Counted from the first letter of the stretch, positions 34,606 through 44,665 are shown. The stretch: DNA of 64,000 nt from Postechiella sp039985655 (GCA_039985655.1 JBDWSF010000004.1:103914-167913), one strand, 5' to 3'. Notes: generated from the letters alone by a model not told the origin. Made by a program: numbers and translations.

Positions 34606-35643
34606 TTAAAACCGCCGAATATCTATCTCTTTTTCCAGAGCCATATCATTTTCGATAAAATTATAAAGTTGTTTTGCGACATAAGGGCCAATCATAACAC
34701 CACGAGTCCCCAAACCATTTAAAACGTACATATGACTATAATTTGGATGCTGTCCAACTAACGGACGCCTATCTTTTACTGTAGGACGTATTCCCGCAAC
34801 TTGATTAACAACCTTAAACGAGCAAGTCACAAGTGTTTTTAGCTTCTCTAAAAGCGTTTCTTTAGCTTTAACGGTTATATTGTGAGACGTGTCATCCCAA
34901 TCGTAAGTAGCACCTACCAAATACAAATCGTCTTTTAAAGGAATTAAAAAAACAGCACCTTTTAAAACAAAATCTATTTTTAAATCGGGCGCATATATAG
35001 TTAGTAATTCTCCTTTTGTTGGAATCATTGGTAAATAATCAAAAAACAGATTCTTAGTCACTCCAAAGCCTTCAGAAAACACAATATGCTTCGCCTTTAT
35101 ATCTTTGTATTCCACACCAGCATCGTTCTGCTTAAGGTCGTTGTACATAAACGCATCTTCAAACAGCATATCAGAATTTAATAAATTCAGTTTATAAGCA
35201 TTAATTAAAGCTGCCACATCAATACGACCAGTTTCCAAAACTTCACCAAATCCAAAAGAAGCGTTTATAGATGGATTTGTATTTTGTTTAATTTGAGTAG
35301 AAAAGTATTCGGTGAGTTTGGGTTTATCAGAAGCCGTAAACCAATCGTTTTGTTCTTCTAAAGACGCAAATTTTCTATAAACGGGAAGTTTATAATCTAG
35401 CTTGACGTTCAATTCGTTTTCAATAGCTTGATACATGGGTAACGCCAATGCTAACTGTTCTTTACTTTTCCAAACGGATGTAAACCGCTTTAAAACAACA
35501 GGATTATACAACCCTCCTGCTACTGTTGATGATAATTGAGATTTATCATCAAACACCACAAACGTTTTGTTATGAGCTTTTAATTGTTCGCAAAAACTAA
35601 TTCCTGCTAACCCGCAACCTACTATTATATAATCTACTTTCAT
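34606..35643 (-). CDS. FAD-dependent oxidoreductase (DAO family)
   Basis: 345 residues from the ATG at 35643, which places the Rossmann motif at the very N-terminus (DYIIVGCGLAGIS, the GxGxxG FAD site). A second conserved region near the C-terminus (VAGIRPTVKDRRPLVG and VLNGLGTRGVMIGPYVA) is typical of D-amino-acid-oxidase-like enzymes. The reaction is not predictable from motifs. It lies just downstream of gldN on the same strand, separated by a terminator-like hairpin, in an order often seen in Flavobacteriaceae. Confidence 0.85.
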   Translation of the reverse strand: MKVDYIIVGCGLAGISFCEQLKAHNKTFVVFDDKSQLSSTVAGGLYNPVVLKRFTSVWKSKEQLALALPMYQAIENELNVKLDYKLPVYRKFASLEEQNDWFTASDKPKLTEYFSTQIKQNTNPSINASFGFGEVLETGRIDVAALINAYKLNLLNSDMLFEDAFMYNDLKQNDAGVEYKDIKAKHIVFSEGFGVTKNLFFDYLPMIPTKGELLTIYAPDLKIDFVLKGAVFLIPLKDDLYLVGATYDWDDTSHNITVKAKETLLEKLKTLVTCSFKVVNQVAGIRPTVKDRRPLVGQHPNYSHMYVLNGLGTRGVMIGPYVAKQLYNFIENDMALEKEIDIRRF

Positions 35644-35696
35644 ACCATGCGAAGATAAGCAGATTGTCATTTCATACACCTAATATAGGTATCAAA

Positions 35697-35726
35697 AAAA
35701 AACACCCACATAAATGTGAGTGCTTA
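35697..35726 (-). terminator. Terminator after gldN
   Basis: An imperfect stem (CACTCACAT/ATGTGGGTG on the minus strand) followed by eight T, 30 bases after the gldN stop codon. Confidence 0.65.
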
Positions 35727-35755
35727 TACTATTTTATTTCAATTGAGTTTTCGTA

Positions 35756-36646
35756 TTAATACGTCCACATATCCAATTCAAAATCTCTAATTTTATCTTT
35801 AATTCTTTCAGATTCTAATAATTGCATTAAAGAGTTTTCAGATACATACTCGCTAATTTTTCTATCGCCTTGTACATTTTCTTCTCTATAAATATAACCA
35901 TGAAAACGTCTAGAGTTCAAGATATGATCGAAAGAAAACGGAATAGAACTATTCTCGCTATTAAATGATTTAGCTTCGTGTAATACAGCTCTAGCATCTG
36001 GGAAGAACACCCAGAAAAGAGGTACTAAATCTGGCTCACCATCATCAATAAAGTTAACATCTGGCGCAACTGGTGCAATAGCTAACAATCTATATTTCAT
36101 TTCAGACTGACGCTTATCGAAATACCAAAGACCTTTAATGTGATATTCTCTAATATCAGCAGCCGTAATATCTCTTCTATTAATAAACTCTGCAGATAAT
36201 TCTTCTCCAGCATTTAATTGTTCAATACCATACTCGGTAGTATCAATTTTCACTAAAGCAGCTTCAATATCTTTTAAAGTTCTTTTTGTTGTTAGATAAG
36301 AATCGTCATAAAGGTTTTTTATTTTTTCGTTTTTAATGTTCTTCATAAGCACATCATACAACGAACGTCTATCACTACCAATATTATTGGTATCTACAGG
36401 ATAGTACAATGGAAAATTAGAACGCTCGTCAAGAACAACTTTTTCCCATACCATTTTAGAAAAAAGGATATCTCTATCGTCAACGTAACCATATTCTAAT
36501 GGTTTATCGTTATCAACTTCCTTTTGTGCTGCTGTTCTCACTCCTATTTCTTCAGGACTTTTAGCATTTAATATATTAGCTTGCGCAAATACACCAGACA
36601 CCGTAAAAACAGTTGTAACAGTTAATAAAAAACTTTTCAAATTCAT
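35756..36646 (-). CDS. gldN: Gliding motility / T9SS protein GldN
   Basis: 296 residues with a signal peptide (FTVSGVFAQA). Recognised by its position as last of gldK-L-M-N and by family stretches such as DDRDILFSKMVWEKVVLDERSN, YPLF-like FPLYYPVD, IREYHIKGLWYFDKRQ and ESERIKDKIRDFELDMWTY. GldN is a periplasmic T9SS component that forms a ring with the lipoprotein GldK at the outer membrane. Length is normal. It starts about 57 bases after gldM on the same strand. Confidence 0.95.
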   Translation of the reverse strand: MNLKSFLLTVTTVFTVSGVFAQANILNAKSPEEIGVRTAAQKEVDNDKPLEYGYVDDRDILFSKMVWEKVVLDERSNFPLYYPVDTNNIGSDRRSLYDVLMKNIKNEKIKNLYDDSYLTTKRTLKDIEAALVKIDTTEYGIEQLNAGEELSAEFINRRDITAADIREYHIKGLWYFDKRQSEMKYRLLAIAPVAPDVNFIDDGEPDLVPLFWVFFPDARAVLHEAKSFNSENSSIPFSFDHILNSRRFHGYIYREENVQGDRKISEYVSENSLMQLLESERIKDKIRDFELDMWTY

Positions 36647-36703
36647 TTTATCTTACATTTTAATTATTAGAAATCATCGTTAAGACTACATTCTAATATA
36701 TTA

Positions 36704-38269
36704 CTAATTTGTCAGCTCAATAATAATTGGCGATACTTTTTTAAGTCTTACACTAACGCCAGTAGCTTTGGCTTGAATATCAAATATTTGAACAGAAGAT
36801 CCTCTTTTTGCTTTACGCAATGCTCCTTTAGCTCTACTATCTAACTTACTTCCATTAACACTTATTGTTGGTTGACCTGGAACTTTAAATTTAAATCCAC
36901 TTACACGTAATGGTAATTCAAAATCAAAATCATCAAACTTAGCACCAACTGTAGAAATCTCAAGACTATTACGTTGCATTTTTGTGGCTCCGTCTTCACC
37001 TCTAATAGTTCCTGTTGGTTTTGGTAAATCTTTAATTCTAAATTTAGCATTATCGTTAACTGTACCACCTCCATCAGGTAAAGTTGCACTAACATTAATT
37101 GTTATTTCTCTTCCTTTTACTCTTGTCGCATCAATAACGTATTTACTACCCGATACTCTAGATAAACCTTCAGCAGTGGCTCTAACCTTATTATCTGGCA
37201 CACCTGCAAAAGAAATAGTCATTGGGTTTTTAACACCTCTATAAACGACATTCATTTTATCTGCAGAGATTGTAGCAGAATTTGGTTTTGCAACCGTTGC
37301 GAATGATGATTTTACAGGAACCTCAATTTCTTCACCATCTTGTGCAAAAATCAACTTCCCTTCAATCTTATGTTCTCCAACGCCTCCAGTTCCTATTAAC
37401 AATTTAACTTTACCATCTTCAATAGCATATTGGTTTTCAGTAAGTTTTCTTCCGTCTAAAGTTAATTCTACTCGACTTGGCTTAGTAGACGAATCTTTAC
37501 GCCCCAAAACAATTTGTCCATCAAATTTCTCACCATTAAAGTAAGCAGATTTAGATGTTTCCATTAACGTCGTATAGTTAGTCATAGACACCTCGCTAGA
37601 AAGTGTTCCTTGTAGCATATTACTTAACACTTCCGACTCTGTAGTCTTAATATCAGCTTGTAATGATGTTAATTTTGTTAAAGAAGCCACTAAAGGAAAC
37701 CCTTTATAGTGATAATCTAACCATGGCTGTTTAATACCATCTCTATTAGGAACATCATCCGCATTAAATTTGTTTTGTACATCTTTAATAATAGATTCCA
37801 TTCCTTTTTCATCAGCTAAAATTTTAGCGACACCCTCTCTAAAAGCTTTCATTTGTGATAAAAACTCTTGACCATCTTCTTTTATTTTGTCTCCTTTAAA
37901 GAAATGCTCATCAAGATAATCACCTTTATCCATAATTTCATAATCCGTTGGATCATCAATTTTAGCGGTCATTTTACCTTTTAAATCTTCCAAGTAAGCA
38001 TCAAATGAATGCGCTAACTTATCTATTTGATCTGCTTTAGCTTTTAAAGGCTTGTATTTTTCTGGTTGATCTTCAGCTTTCACATCTAAACTAGCAACAA
38101 AACTGGCATTTCTTGCCTCAGTTGCTTCATTAGATATGGCAATCTTTTCATTCATTAATCCAAATGCTGAAAGCACTTCTTTTGACATATTTAAAGCTAG
38201 CATTGCTATAAATATTAAATACATCAAGTTTATCATTTTCTGTCTTGGTGATAAATTTCCTCCTGCCAT
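36704..38269 (-). CDS. gldM: Gliding motility / T9SS motor protein GldM
   Basis: 521 residues. Starts AGGNLSPRQKMINLMYLIFIAMLALNM, the single membrane helix typical of GldM. The periplasmic part has a helical D1 domain (about 35-220) and beta-rich domains to the end (for example NPMTISFAGVPDN, SGFKFKVPGQPTI, RLKKVSPIIIELTN). With GldL it forms the proton-driven rotary motor that powers type IX secretion and gliding and reaches up to the GldKN ring. Confidence 0.96.
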   Translation of the reverse strand: MAGGNLSPRQKMINLMYLIFIAMLALNMSKEVLSAFGLMNEKIAISNEATEARNASFVASLDVKAEDQPEKYKPLKAKADQIDKLAHSFDAYLEDLKGKMTAKIDDPTDYEIMDKGDYLDEHFFKGDKIKEDGQEFLSQMKAFREGVAKILADEKGMESIIKDVQNKFNADDVPNRDGIKQPWLDYHYKGFPLVASLTKLTSLQADIKTTESEVLSNMLQGTLSSEVSMTNYTTLMETSKSAYFNGEKFDGQIVLGRKDSSTKPSRVELTLDGRKLTENQYAIEDGKVKLLIGTGGVGEHKIEGKLIFAQDGEEIEVPVKSSFATVAKPNSATISADKMNVVYRGVKNPMTISFAGVPDNKVRATAEGLSRVSGSKYVIDATRVKGREITINVSATLPDGGGTVNDNAKFRIKDLPKPTGTIRGEDGATKMQRNSLEISTVGAKFDDFDFELPLRVSGFKFKVPGQPTISVNGSKLDSRAKGALRKAKRGSSVQIFDIQAKATGVSVRLKKVSPIIIELTN

Positions 38270-38317
38270 GTTAATTAGGTTTTTTGGTTATTATTAGATT
38301 TTGGGCAAAACCCCTAA

Positions 38318-38956
38318 TTATTTATTCATTGCAGACAACATGCCACCGTATACACCGTTTAAAGATGATAAATTAGATGCTAAAGATTGCATTTGTTCTT
38401 TTAATTTAGAAGCGTTTTCAACAGATTCTTCGTTAATTGTAGCTTGTTTGTTTACACTTTCTAATTGTACTTTATATAAGCTATTTAAAGATTCCATTTG
38501 TGCAGCAGCTAAAGAAAGTTCTTCACCATATTTTTTTGTTGCTTGGATTGAATCTACTGTTGGAGAAATGCTTTTTGCAGCACCTTCAAAGTTTTTAATG
38601 CTTTCGCCTAAGCTTGACATCAATTCACCATCAATTTTAGCATCTTTTAATAATTCGTCTAATTTTTTAGATAATATGCCTTGAGCACCTTGCTTTTCTT
38701 CTTTACCTCCAACTGATTGTTCTCCAGCTAATTCAGGATAAACTAAAGCCCAATCTAATTCATCATCAACAGGTTCGAATGCTGATAATGCAAATATAAT
38801 TGCTTCTGTTACCAGACCAATAGTTAACATAACGTTACCTGTTAGTGGTCCTATTTCGAAATGTATAATTTTGAATAAAGCTCCAACGATTACAATTGCT
38901 GCTCCTAATCCATATGCCATATTCATGAATCTTTTACTTGCTTTTGACTTTGCCAT
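38318..38956 (-). CDS. gldL: Gliding motility / T9SS motor protein GldL
   Basis: 212 residues. Two membrane helices near the N-terminus (FMNMAYGLGAAIVIVGALFK and NVMLTIGLVTEAIIFALSAF) with the conserved Glu in helix 2 (TEAIIF) expected to carry protons. The rest is cytoplasmic, with coiled-coil-like helices (about 125-205). Partner of GldM in the T9SS motor. About 50 bases separate it from gldM. Confidence 0.96.
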   Translation of the reverse strand: MAKSKASKRFMNMAYGLGAAIVIVGALFKIIHFEIGPLTGNVMLTIGLVTEAIIFALSAFEPVDDELDWALVYPELAGEQSVGGKEEKQGAQGILSKKLDELLKDAKIDGELMSSLGESIKNFEGAAKSISPTVDSIQATKKYGEELSLAAAQMESLNSLYKVQLESVNKQATINEESVENASKLKEQMQSLASNLSSLNGVYGGMLSAMNK

Positions 38957-39040
38957 AATTTTTCGGTTTTTAATTTAAGTAGTAATACTTAAGTAGGTTA
39001 ATTAATAGTATTTACTATTGTTTTTGGTTATTTTACTTAT

Positions 39041-40411
39041 TTATTTTTGCTTTCCAGTCGTCTTAGTTACCTGAGTCCCCATGTAATCTTGAACGGTTCT
39101 GAAACCTATATAACTCCTTGCGGAATCTCCATATTCATAATTTCTTGAACTTACTTGTAAATAGTAAGCGACATCTTTCCATGATCCACCTCTTACAACT
39201 TTACGCTTATTACTCTTTTCGTTTACACTAGGGTTAATAGATGAAAAGTATTCATAAGAATTTGGATCGTAAGACGCGTTTACCCATTCGGCAACGTTTC
39301 CAGACATGTTGTATAAATTATAATCATTTGGTTCGTAAGATTTAGCTTCTACGGTATATAAAGCTTGATCGGCAGCATAATCACCACGTACAGGCTTAAA
39401 GTTTGCCATAAAGCATCCTCTATCACTTTTTGTGTATGGACCACCCCATGGGTAAGTCGCAGCTTGAAGTCCGCCTCTAGCAGCATATTCCCATTCTGCT
39501 TCTGATGGTAATCTAAATGCATTTACAAAAGCGGCACCTTTTTTAGATTTTTGATATGAATTCTTATTGATTGTTCTCCACTCACAAAATGCTTGAGCTT
39601 GTTTCCATGTTATACCTACAACTGGATAATCGCCATAAGCATCGTGCCAGAAATAATCGTTGTGCATAGGCTCATTATATGAATAAGCGAAATCTCTAAT
39701 CCAAACTGTTGTGTCTGGATAAATTTCAACTTCTTCTTTTTTGATAACATCTTTACGCTTGATCCCTCTATTTTTTGCAGCTTCTTGAATATCCATATAA
39801 CTGTACTGAAACTTAAATTTCTTTACATCCCAAGTACGTAATCCGTTATATGATTCTTCAAGCGGTAAATACATCGTATCCATAACTTCTGCATAATACT
39901 CGTCAACATAATCATCTGTATCAAAAATCAAATCAACATCGCTGTTTAATTTTCTTCCTTCATATCCTGTTGGTCCTAAACCGGTATAGTTTTCGAACAT
40001 GTATTTTTCGTAAACAGACATATTTGCTGTATCTGCATCTTTAAATGCAAATTCACCAATACCTCCATCATCTGGAACCATACCAACCTCATCGGCTAAA
40101 ACGGCAAGTTTCATTCTTACTATAGAATCTCTTACCCAATTAACAAACTGACGGTATTCACTATTCGTTATTTCTGTTGCATCCATATGGAAAGCTCTAA
40201 CGGTAACTGTTTTAGCTGGAGCGTCGTGCACACCTGCTAAATCATCATCTGCTTTACCCATTATAAAAGCACCGCCTGGAACAAGTTCCATACCATAAGG
40301 TTTTTCAGGATGCCATTTTTTTCCTTGTACACCTGTTAGCTCTCCTTTATCATTGGAGCCACAACTAGCAAGTAACGTTAATACTGCGGTTAATAATACA
40401 AACTTCTTCAT
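39041..40411 (-). CDS. gldK: Gliding motility / T9SS lipoprotein GldK
   Basis: 457 residues from the ATG at 40411, which directly precedes a lipoprotein signal (MKKFVLLTAVLTLLASCGSN, Cys18). An ATG two codons earlier (40417) is equally possible, and a longer frame to 40492 adds a basic leader unlike the family. The body is a formylglycine-generating-enzyme-like (FGE-sulfatase) fold: GMELVPGGAFIMGKADDD, DATEITNSEYRQFV, FRLPSEAEWEYAARGG, YNLYNMSGNVAEWV, VVRGGSWKD. GldK is structural in T9SS, forming the outer-membrane-associated ring with GldN, and is not known to act as an enzyme. Confidence 0.95.
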   Translation of the reverse strand: MKKFVLLTAVLTLLASCGSNDKGELTGVQGKKWHPEKPYGMELVPGGAFIMGKADDDLAGVHDAPAKTVTVRAFHMDATEITNSEYRQFVNWVRDSIVRMKLAVLADEVGMVPDDGGIGEFAFKDADTANMSVYEKYMFENYTGLGPTGYEGRKLNSDVDLIFDTDDYVDEYYAEVMDTMYLPLEESYNGLRTWDVKKFKFQYSYMDIQEAAKNRGIKRKDVIKKEEVEIYPDTTVWIRDFAYSYNEPMHNDYFWHDAYGDYPVVGITWKQAQAFCEWRTINKNSYQKSKKGAAFVNAFRLPSEAEWEYAARGGLQAATYPWGGPYTKSDRGCFMANFKPVRGDYAADQALYTVEAKSYEPNDYNLYNMSGNVAEWVNASYDPNSYEYFSSINPSVNEKSNKRKVVRGGSWKDVAYYLQVSSRNYEYGDSARSYIGFRTVQDYMGTQVTKTTGKQK

Positions 40412-40572
40412 ATCCATAGAAAACTCGAGGTTAATTATTTTAGGCTTCTTTTTCGAGAGCGTAAACATATTTATATATTTCTTAAAAAACAACTTTTTAT
40501 CTAAAAAAAATACATTTCGTCGTAAAAAAACAACTTTTAATCGATGAAATATACCTTTTAACTGTTATCTGA

Positions 40573-41739
40573 CTAAATACTGTTCCTCTGAAGGGCTTTA
40601 TACCAACGATCTGGAACCTTATTATTGCAGGCATCTACATAATCTTGATGCATGCATGGTAATAACGTATGTCTTTTCAATTTATTATTAACTTCTGATA
40701 AAAAAGGGATCTCAATCCACCATCTTCCTGTTTTTACACTCTTATAAAACACCAACTCTTCGGCTTCTACAAGTGTAATATATTTTTGATAGCTATTTTC
40801 ATCTGAAAAATCATCATCTTTCACTCTATAATTAACACCTTCAATGAAATACCAAATGATTTGAGAAATTAACATTGAAGAGATTTCATCATCTTTTGAC
40901 AGCTTGTATTCGTAAATTCCAAATGATGACACTTTATTACTAATACCAGCATATCTTGAGATCGCACAGATTTCTTTTCCATCTAAACCGTTAGGAGAAA
41001 ATTTCTGTTTTAAACTGACCTCTGCACCTTTTACCGATTTTAAATCTAAACTAACAATATTAGCATCTCTTAAAACGGGTTCTACTATTTTAATATCATT
41101 AGACACTTTACCTAATCGGTATGTTTCGAAAAAAAGCTTTTCCATCAAATCTATTTCTTCCTGAGAATTAAAATAAGTTTGATAGCCAATATTTGCGTAA
41201 CTAAAGAGGTTATAAGGCTCGTCTAAAATAATTTTACCAACAAAGCTATTACTTTTTATGGGTTTTGCAGAATCTCCTAAATCAAATTTACAATCTACAT
41301 TAACAATATTAACCATGGGGATTAGGTCGTCGTATGCACGATAATTAGCATAGGTCAAATCTTGTGTGCCTCCCAAAATAATAGGAATAATTTTTTTCTT
41401 TACTAATATTTCGATCGTTTCTCTTAAAGCAAAATACGTGTCACTAACTGTTTCACCTTTATTTATGTCTCCCAAATCGGCTATAACGGTATTCCAACTA
41501 CCGGGATACAATGCGTATAAAGATTTTCGTATTTCGTCTAATTGAAATTCTTCGCCTATATAATCAACATCATTTCTATTTTCTAAAACGCCTAAAACAG
41601 CTATTTGCACGCCATCTAAATCTGGCACACCATTTTGGATGGAATGAATTCTAAATTTTCGTCCTAGAGCTTGCGACGACAATAATTCGTTATGAGCTAA
41701 TACAGAGTCTGGTACTGGAGATAGAAAATTGAAATTCAT
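40573..41739 (-). CDS. Arginase-fold protein lacking metal ligands (annotated formimidoylglutamase in relatives)
   Basis: 388 residues, conserved neighbour of gldK in Flavobacteriaceae. The fold of the arginase/agmatinase family is visible, but the metal-binding motifs are changed: GGTQD where active members have GGxHD, DCKFD in place of DAHxD, and SLDLKS in place of SxDxDxxDP. Three of the manganese-ligand positions are thus lost. An active ureohydrolase is unlikely. A structural or regulatory role, perhaps tied to the gliding machinery next door, is inference. Confidence 0.75.
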   Translation of the reverse strand: MNFNFLSPVPDSVLAHNELLSSQALGRKFRIHSIQNGVPDLDGVQIAVLGVLENRNDVDYIGEEFQLDEIRKSLYALYPGSWNTVIADLGDINKGETVSDTYFALRETIEILVKKKIIPIILGGTQDLTYANYRAYDDLIPMVNIVNVDCKFDLGDSAKPIKSNSFVGKIILDEPYNLFSYANIGYQTYFNSQEEIDLMEKLFFETYRLGKVSNDIKIVEPVLRDANIVSLDLKSVKGAEVSLKQKFSPNGLDGKEICAISRYAGISNKVSSFGIYEYKLSKDDEISSMLISQIIWYFIEGVNYRVKDDDFSDENSYQKYITLVEAEELVFYKSVKTGRWWIEIPFLSEVNNKLKRHTLLPCMHQDYVDACNNKVPDRWYKALQRNSI

Positions 41740-41932
41740 TTTAAGACTAAATTATGAGATCTACTATTATTTAATTTGGTAGAAACACAAATATCAATAG
41801 AAAAAATGGTTTTCTATAATTTTAATATAAAAATGATTCATTAAATTCATGACTTATAATGTTCATGAACAATTCATTATATTTAAATTCAATAGTAAGA
41901 ATAATAAAACAAAAGACTTGTAAACAAAAATA

Positions 41933-42063
41933 AGGCTATCTAAAAAGTAAAATGAGTAGAGTCATATTCAGCTTGTCGAAATATATCAACTAACTGATAA
42001 TCAATAATAGGTTTCGACAAGCTCAACCTGACACACTCAAAATACAGACTTTTTAGACAGCCT
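41933..42063. repeat. MITE-like nested inverted-repeat element
   Basis: 131 bases. Outer arms AGGCTATCTAAAAAGT (41933-41948) and its complement at 42048-42063 match at 15 of 16. Inner arms AGCTTGTCGAAA (41970-41981) and its complement (42012-42023) match perfectly. It ends 10 bases from the topA stop codon and could double as its terminator. The inner TTTCGACAAGCT motif is common in intergenic repeats of Flavobacteriia. Confidence 0.75.
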
Positions 42064-42072
42064 CTTTTTAAC

Positions 42073-44580
42073 TTATTTTTTCTTGGCAGCCGCCTTCTTT
42101 TTAGGTGCGGCTTTCTTTTTAGCGGCTTTTTTCTTGGGTGCCTTAGTAGCTATATGCGCTTTTGCTTCTTCTAAAGTCATTTCTGTAACATCGACTGTTT
42201 TAGGAAGTTCTACTTTTATTTTTCCTTGCAGAACATTATGTCTTCCCCAACGTGCTTTTTCTACTCGAATGCCTTCGTCTTCCCAGTTATGGATAACTTT
42301 ATCTATTTCTTTTTGAATTTTCACTTCTATTAATTCAACAATTTCATCATCAGATAAATTATCCCAATCGTACTTTTTATTGACATTGATGAACAAGTTA
42401 TTCCATTTAATAAATGGCCCAAAACGTCCTTTACCTTTTTGAACAGGTAAGTCGTTATACATATAAATTGGCGCATCTGCTTTTTGCTTTTCTTTAATTA
42501 AAACAATAGCATCATCTAATTCTACACTTAGAGGATCTGTACCTTTTGGTAATGACACATAAGCATCACCAAACTTAACATATGGCCCAAATCTGCCATT
42601 ATTGACTAGTATTTCTTCATCTTCATAATTACCTAAATTCTTCGGCAACTGAAATAAATCCATCGCCTCTTCATAGGTAATCGTATTTAGTTGCTGATCT
42701 GGACTTAAACTAGCAAATTTAGGCTTCTCCTCGTCGTCAACCGTACCAATTTGCACCATCGCTCCAAATTTACCTAAACGCACACTAACTTGCTTTCCGG
42801 TTTCTGGGTCTTTACCTAAAATACGTTCACCAGATTCTCTATCTGCATTTTCTTTAACATCTTCTACTTGCGGGTGAAAACTTTTATAAAACGATTTCAT
42901 CATTTTAATCCAATCTTCTTTTCCTTCAGCTATTTCATCAAAATCGGCTTCTACTTTTGCCGTAAAATTATAATCTAATATATTTTCAAAATGATTTACC
43001 AAAAAGTCAGTAACAATCATCCCTATATCGGTTGGCACTAATTTACCTTTATCCGATCCTACTTTTTCAGATAGCAACGTATCTGTTAAATCGCCATGTT
43101 GTAATTTAAGCTGAGTATAGTTACGTTCTACACCTTCTACAGCTCCTTTTTCAACATAATTTCTGTTTTGAATCGTTGAAATGGTTGGCGCATAAGTAGA
43201 CGGACGACCAATCCCCAATTCTTCTAATTTTTTCACTAAAGCTGCTTCTGTAAAACGAGCAGGCGCACGTGTGTAACGCTCGGTAGCAGAAATATAACTA
43301 TTAAGAAGTGTTTCACCTGTTTTCATTGCTGGTAACATACCTTCTTGCTCTGCATCTTCGTCATCTGTACCTTCTAAATATACTTTTAAGAAACCATCAA
43401 ACGTAATAACCTCTCCGTTTGCAGTAAAAACCTCTTTATGTGTTGAAGTATTAATTTTCACATTAGTACGCTCTAACTCTGCTTCACTCATTTGTGATGC
43501 TATAGAACGTTTCCAAATCAAATCGTATAATCGTGCTTGATCGTAATCTATATCTACTGAATGTGTAGCGAAATTTGTTGGACGAATCGCTTCGTGAGCT
43601 TCTTGCGCTCCTTTTGATTTTCCTTTATAATTTCTTGGTTTACTATATTTTGAACCATAAGCACTTTCTATTTCTGCTTGTGCTCCATTTTTAGCTTCAT
43701 CAGATAAGTTTACACTATCTGTTCTCATATAAGTAATAAGTCCAGCTTCGTACAAACGTTGCGCCATCGTCATGGTTTTACTAACCGAGAAATATAATTT
43801 ACGTGATGCTTCTTGTTGTAATGTTGATGTTGTAAATGGTGCTGCAGGTGATTTTTTAGCTGGCTTTTTTTGTAAATCTGCTACTTTAAAATCTGCTGCT
43901 TTATTAGATTCTAAAAACTTATAAGCGGCTTCTTTTGAGTCAAATGTTTTTGGAAGTTTCGCTTTAAACGACTGCCCATCTTCATTTGAAAATTCAGCAT
44001 CTATTTTATATGAAGCTACTGATGCAAAATTCTGAATGGCTCTTTCTCGTTCTACAATTAATCTCACAGAAACCGATTGTACACGACCTGCAGACAACCC
44101 GCCTTTCACTTTTCTCCAAAGTACAGGAGACAGCTCATAACCGACAATTCTATCTAATACACGACGCGCTTGTTGTGCATCAACCAAATCGTAATCTATA
44201 CCTCTTGGGTTTTCGATTGCTTTTTGAATGGCCGTTTTTGTAATCTCATGAAAAACAATACGTTTTGTCTTCTCTTTATCAAGTTTCAATGTTTCTGCTA
44301 AATGCCACGCAATAGCTTCTCCTTCGCGATCCTCATCACTAGCTAGCCATACCATTTCTGCTTTCTTTGCTAAATCTTTAAGTTTTTTAACAACCGCCTT
44401 TTTATCTTTCGATACTTCGTAGGTTGGTTTAAAATCGCCATCAACATTAATCCCTAATTCCTTTGAAGGAAGATCAGAAATATGCCCAAAACTAGATTCT
44501 ACTTTAAAATCTTTACCTAAAAACTTCTCTATTGTCTTCGCTTTTGCTGGTGACTCAACAATTACTAGATTCTTCGCCAT
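42073..44580 (-). CDS. topA: DNA topoisomerase I
   Basis: 835 residues. TOPRIM domain at the N-terminus (VIVESPAKAKTIEKFLG; the DxExE-like ASDEDREGEAIAW), catalytic Tyr in LITYMRTDSVNLS (about residue 285), and type IA core motifs (GRVQSVSVRLIVERE, LGIGRPSTYAPTI). C-terminal repeats of topoisomerase type (for example NNGRFGPYVKFGDAYVSLP, KGKGRFGPFIKW) contain no four-Cys zinc fingers, as is usual in Bacteroidetes. The end is a lysine/alanine-rich tail (APKKKAAKKKAAP). It relaxes negative supercoils. A TACATTTG -7 promoter element lies at 44601-44608 on the minus strand. Confidence 0.97.
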   Translation of the reverse strand: MAKNLVIVESPAKAKTIEKFLGKDFKVESSFGHISDLPSKELGINVDGDFKPTYEVSKDKKAVVKKLKDLAKKAEMVWLASDEDREGEAIAWHLAETLKLDKEKTKRIVFHEITKTAIQKAIENPRGIDYDLVDAQQARRVLDRIVGYELSPVLWRKVKGGLSAGRVQSVSVRLIVERERAIQNFASVASYKIDAEFSNEDGQSFKAKLPKTFDSKEAAYKFLESNKAADFKVADLQKKPAKKSPAAPFTTSTLQQEASRKLYFSVSKTMTMAQRLYEAGLITYMRTDSVNLSDEAKNGAQAEIESAYGSKYSKPRNYKGKSKGAQEAHEAIRPTNFATHSVDIDYDQARLYDLIWKRSIASQMSEAELERTNVKINTSTHKEVFTANGEVITFDGFLKVYLEGTDDEDAEQEGMLPAMKTGETLLNSYISATERYTRAPARFTEAALVKKLEELGIGRPSTYAPTISTIQNRNYVEKGAVEGVERNYTQLKLQHGDLTDTLLSEKVGSDKGKLVPTDIGMIVTDFLVNHFENILDYNFTAKVEADFDEIAEGKEDWIKMMKSFYKSFHPQVEDVKENADRESGERILGKDPETGKQVSVRLGKFGAMVQIGTVDDEEKPKFASLSPDQQLNTITYEEAMDLFQLPKNLGNYEDEEILVNNGRFGPYVKFGDAYVSLPKGTDPLSVELDDAIVLIKEKQKADAPIYMYNDLPVQKGKGRFGPFIKWNNLFINVNKKYDWDNLSDDEIVELIEVKIQKEIDKVIHNWEDEGIRVEKARWGRHNVLQGKIKVELPKTVDVTEMTLEEAKAHIATKAPKKKAAKKKAAPKKKAAAKKK

Positions 44581-44600
44581 ACTTGATTTTTTGAATGCTA

Positions 44601-44608
44601 CAAATGTA
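44601..44608 (-). promoter_or_regulatory. Bacteroidetes-type -7 element upstream of topA
   Basis: TACATTTG on the minus strand (fits TAnnTTTG), 20 bases before the topA start codon. No convincing -33 TTTG is seen at the proper distance. Confidence 0.4.
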
Positions 44609-44665
44609 TATCAAAAAACGCTTATGTTCCTAATTTTATAAATGAACTCTATAATATTTAAATGA

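Noticed and set aside
34390..34722. Gene for a 110-residue protein
   Set aside because: Start is a TTG without support, no family resemblance, and its 3' third is antisense to a well-supported FAD oxidoreductase gene. Kept only as a possible fragment.
40412..40492. Extended GldK N-terminus
   Set aside because: The extension is a basic leader that would bury the lipoprotein signal; the ATG at 40411 or 40417 fits better.
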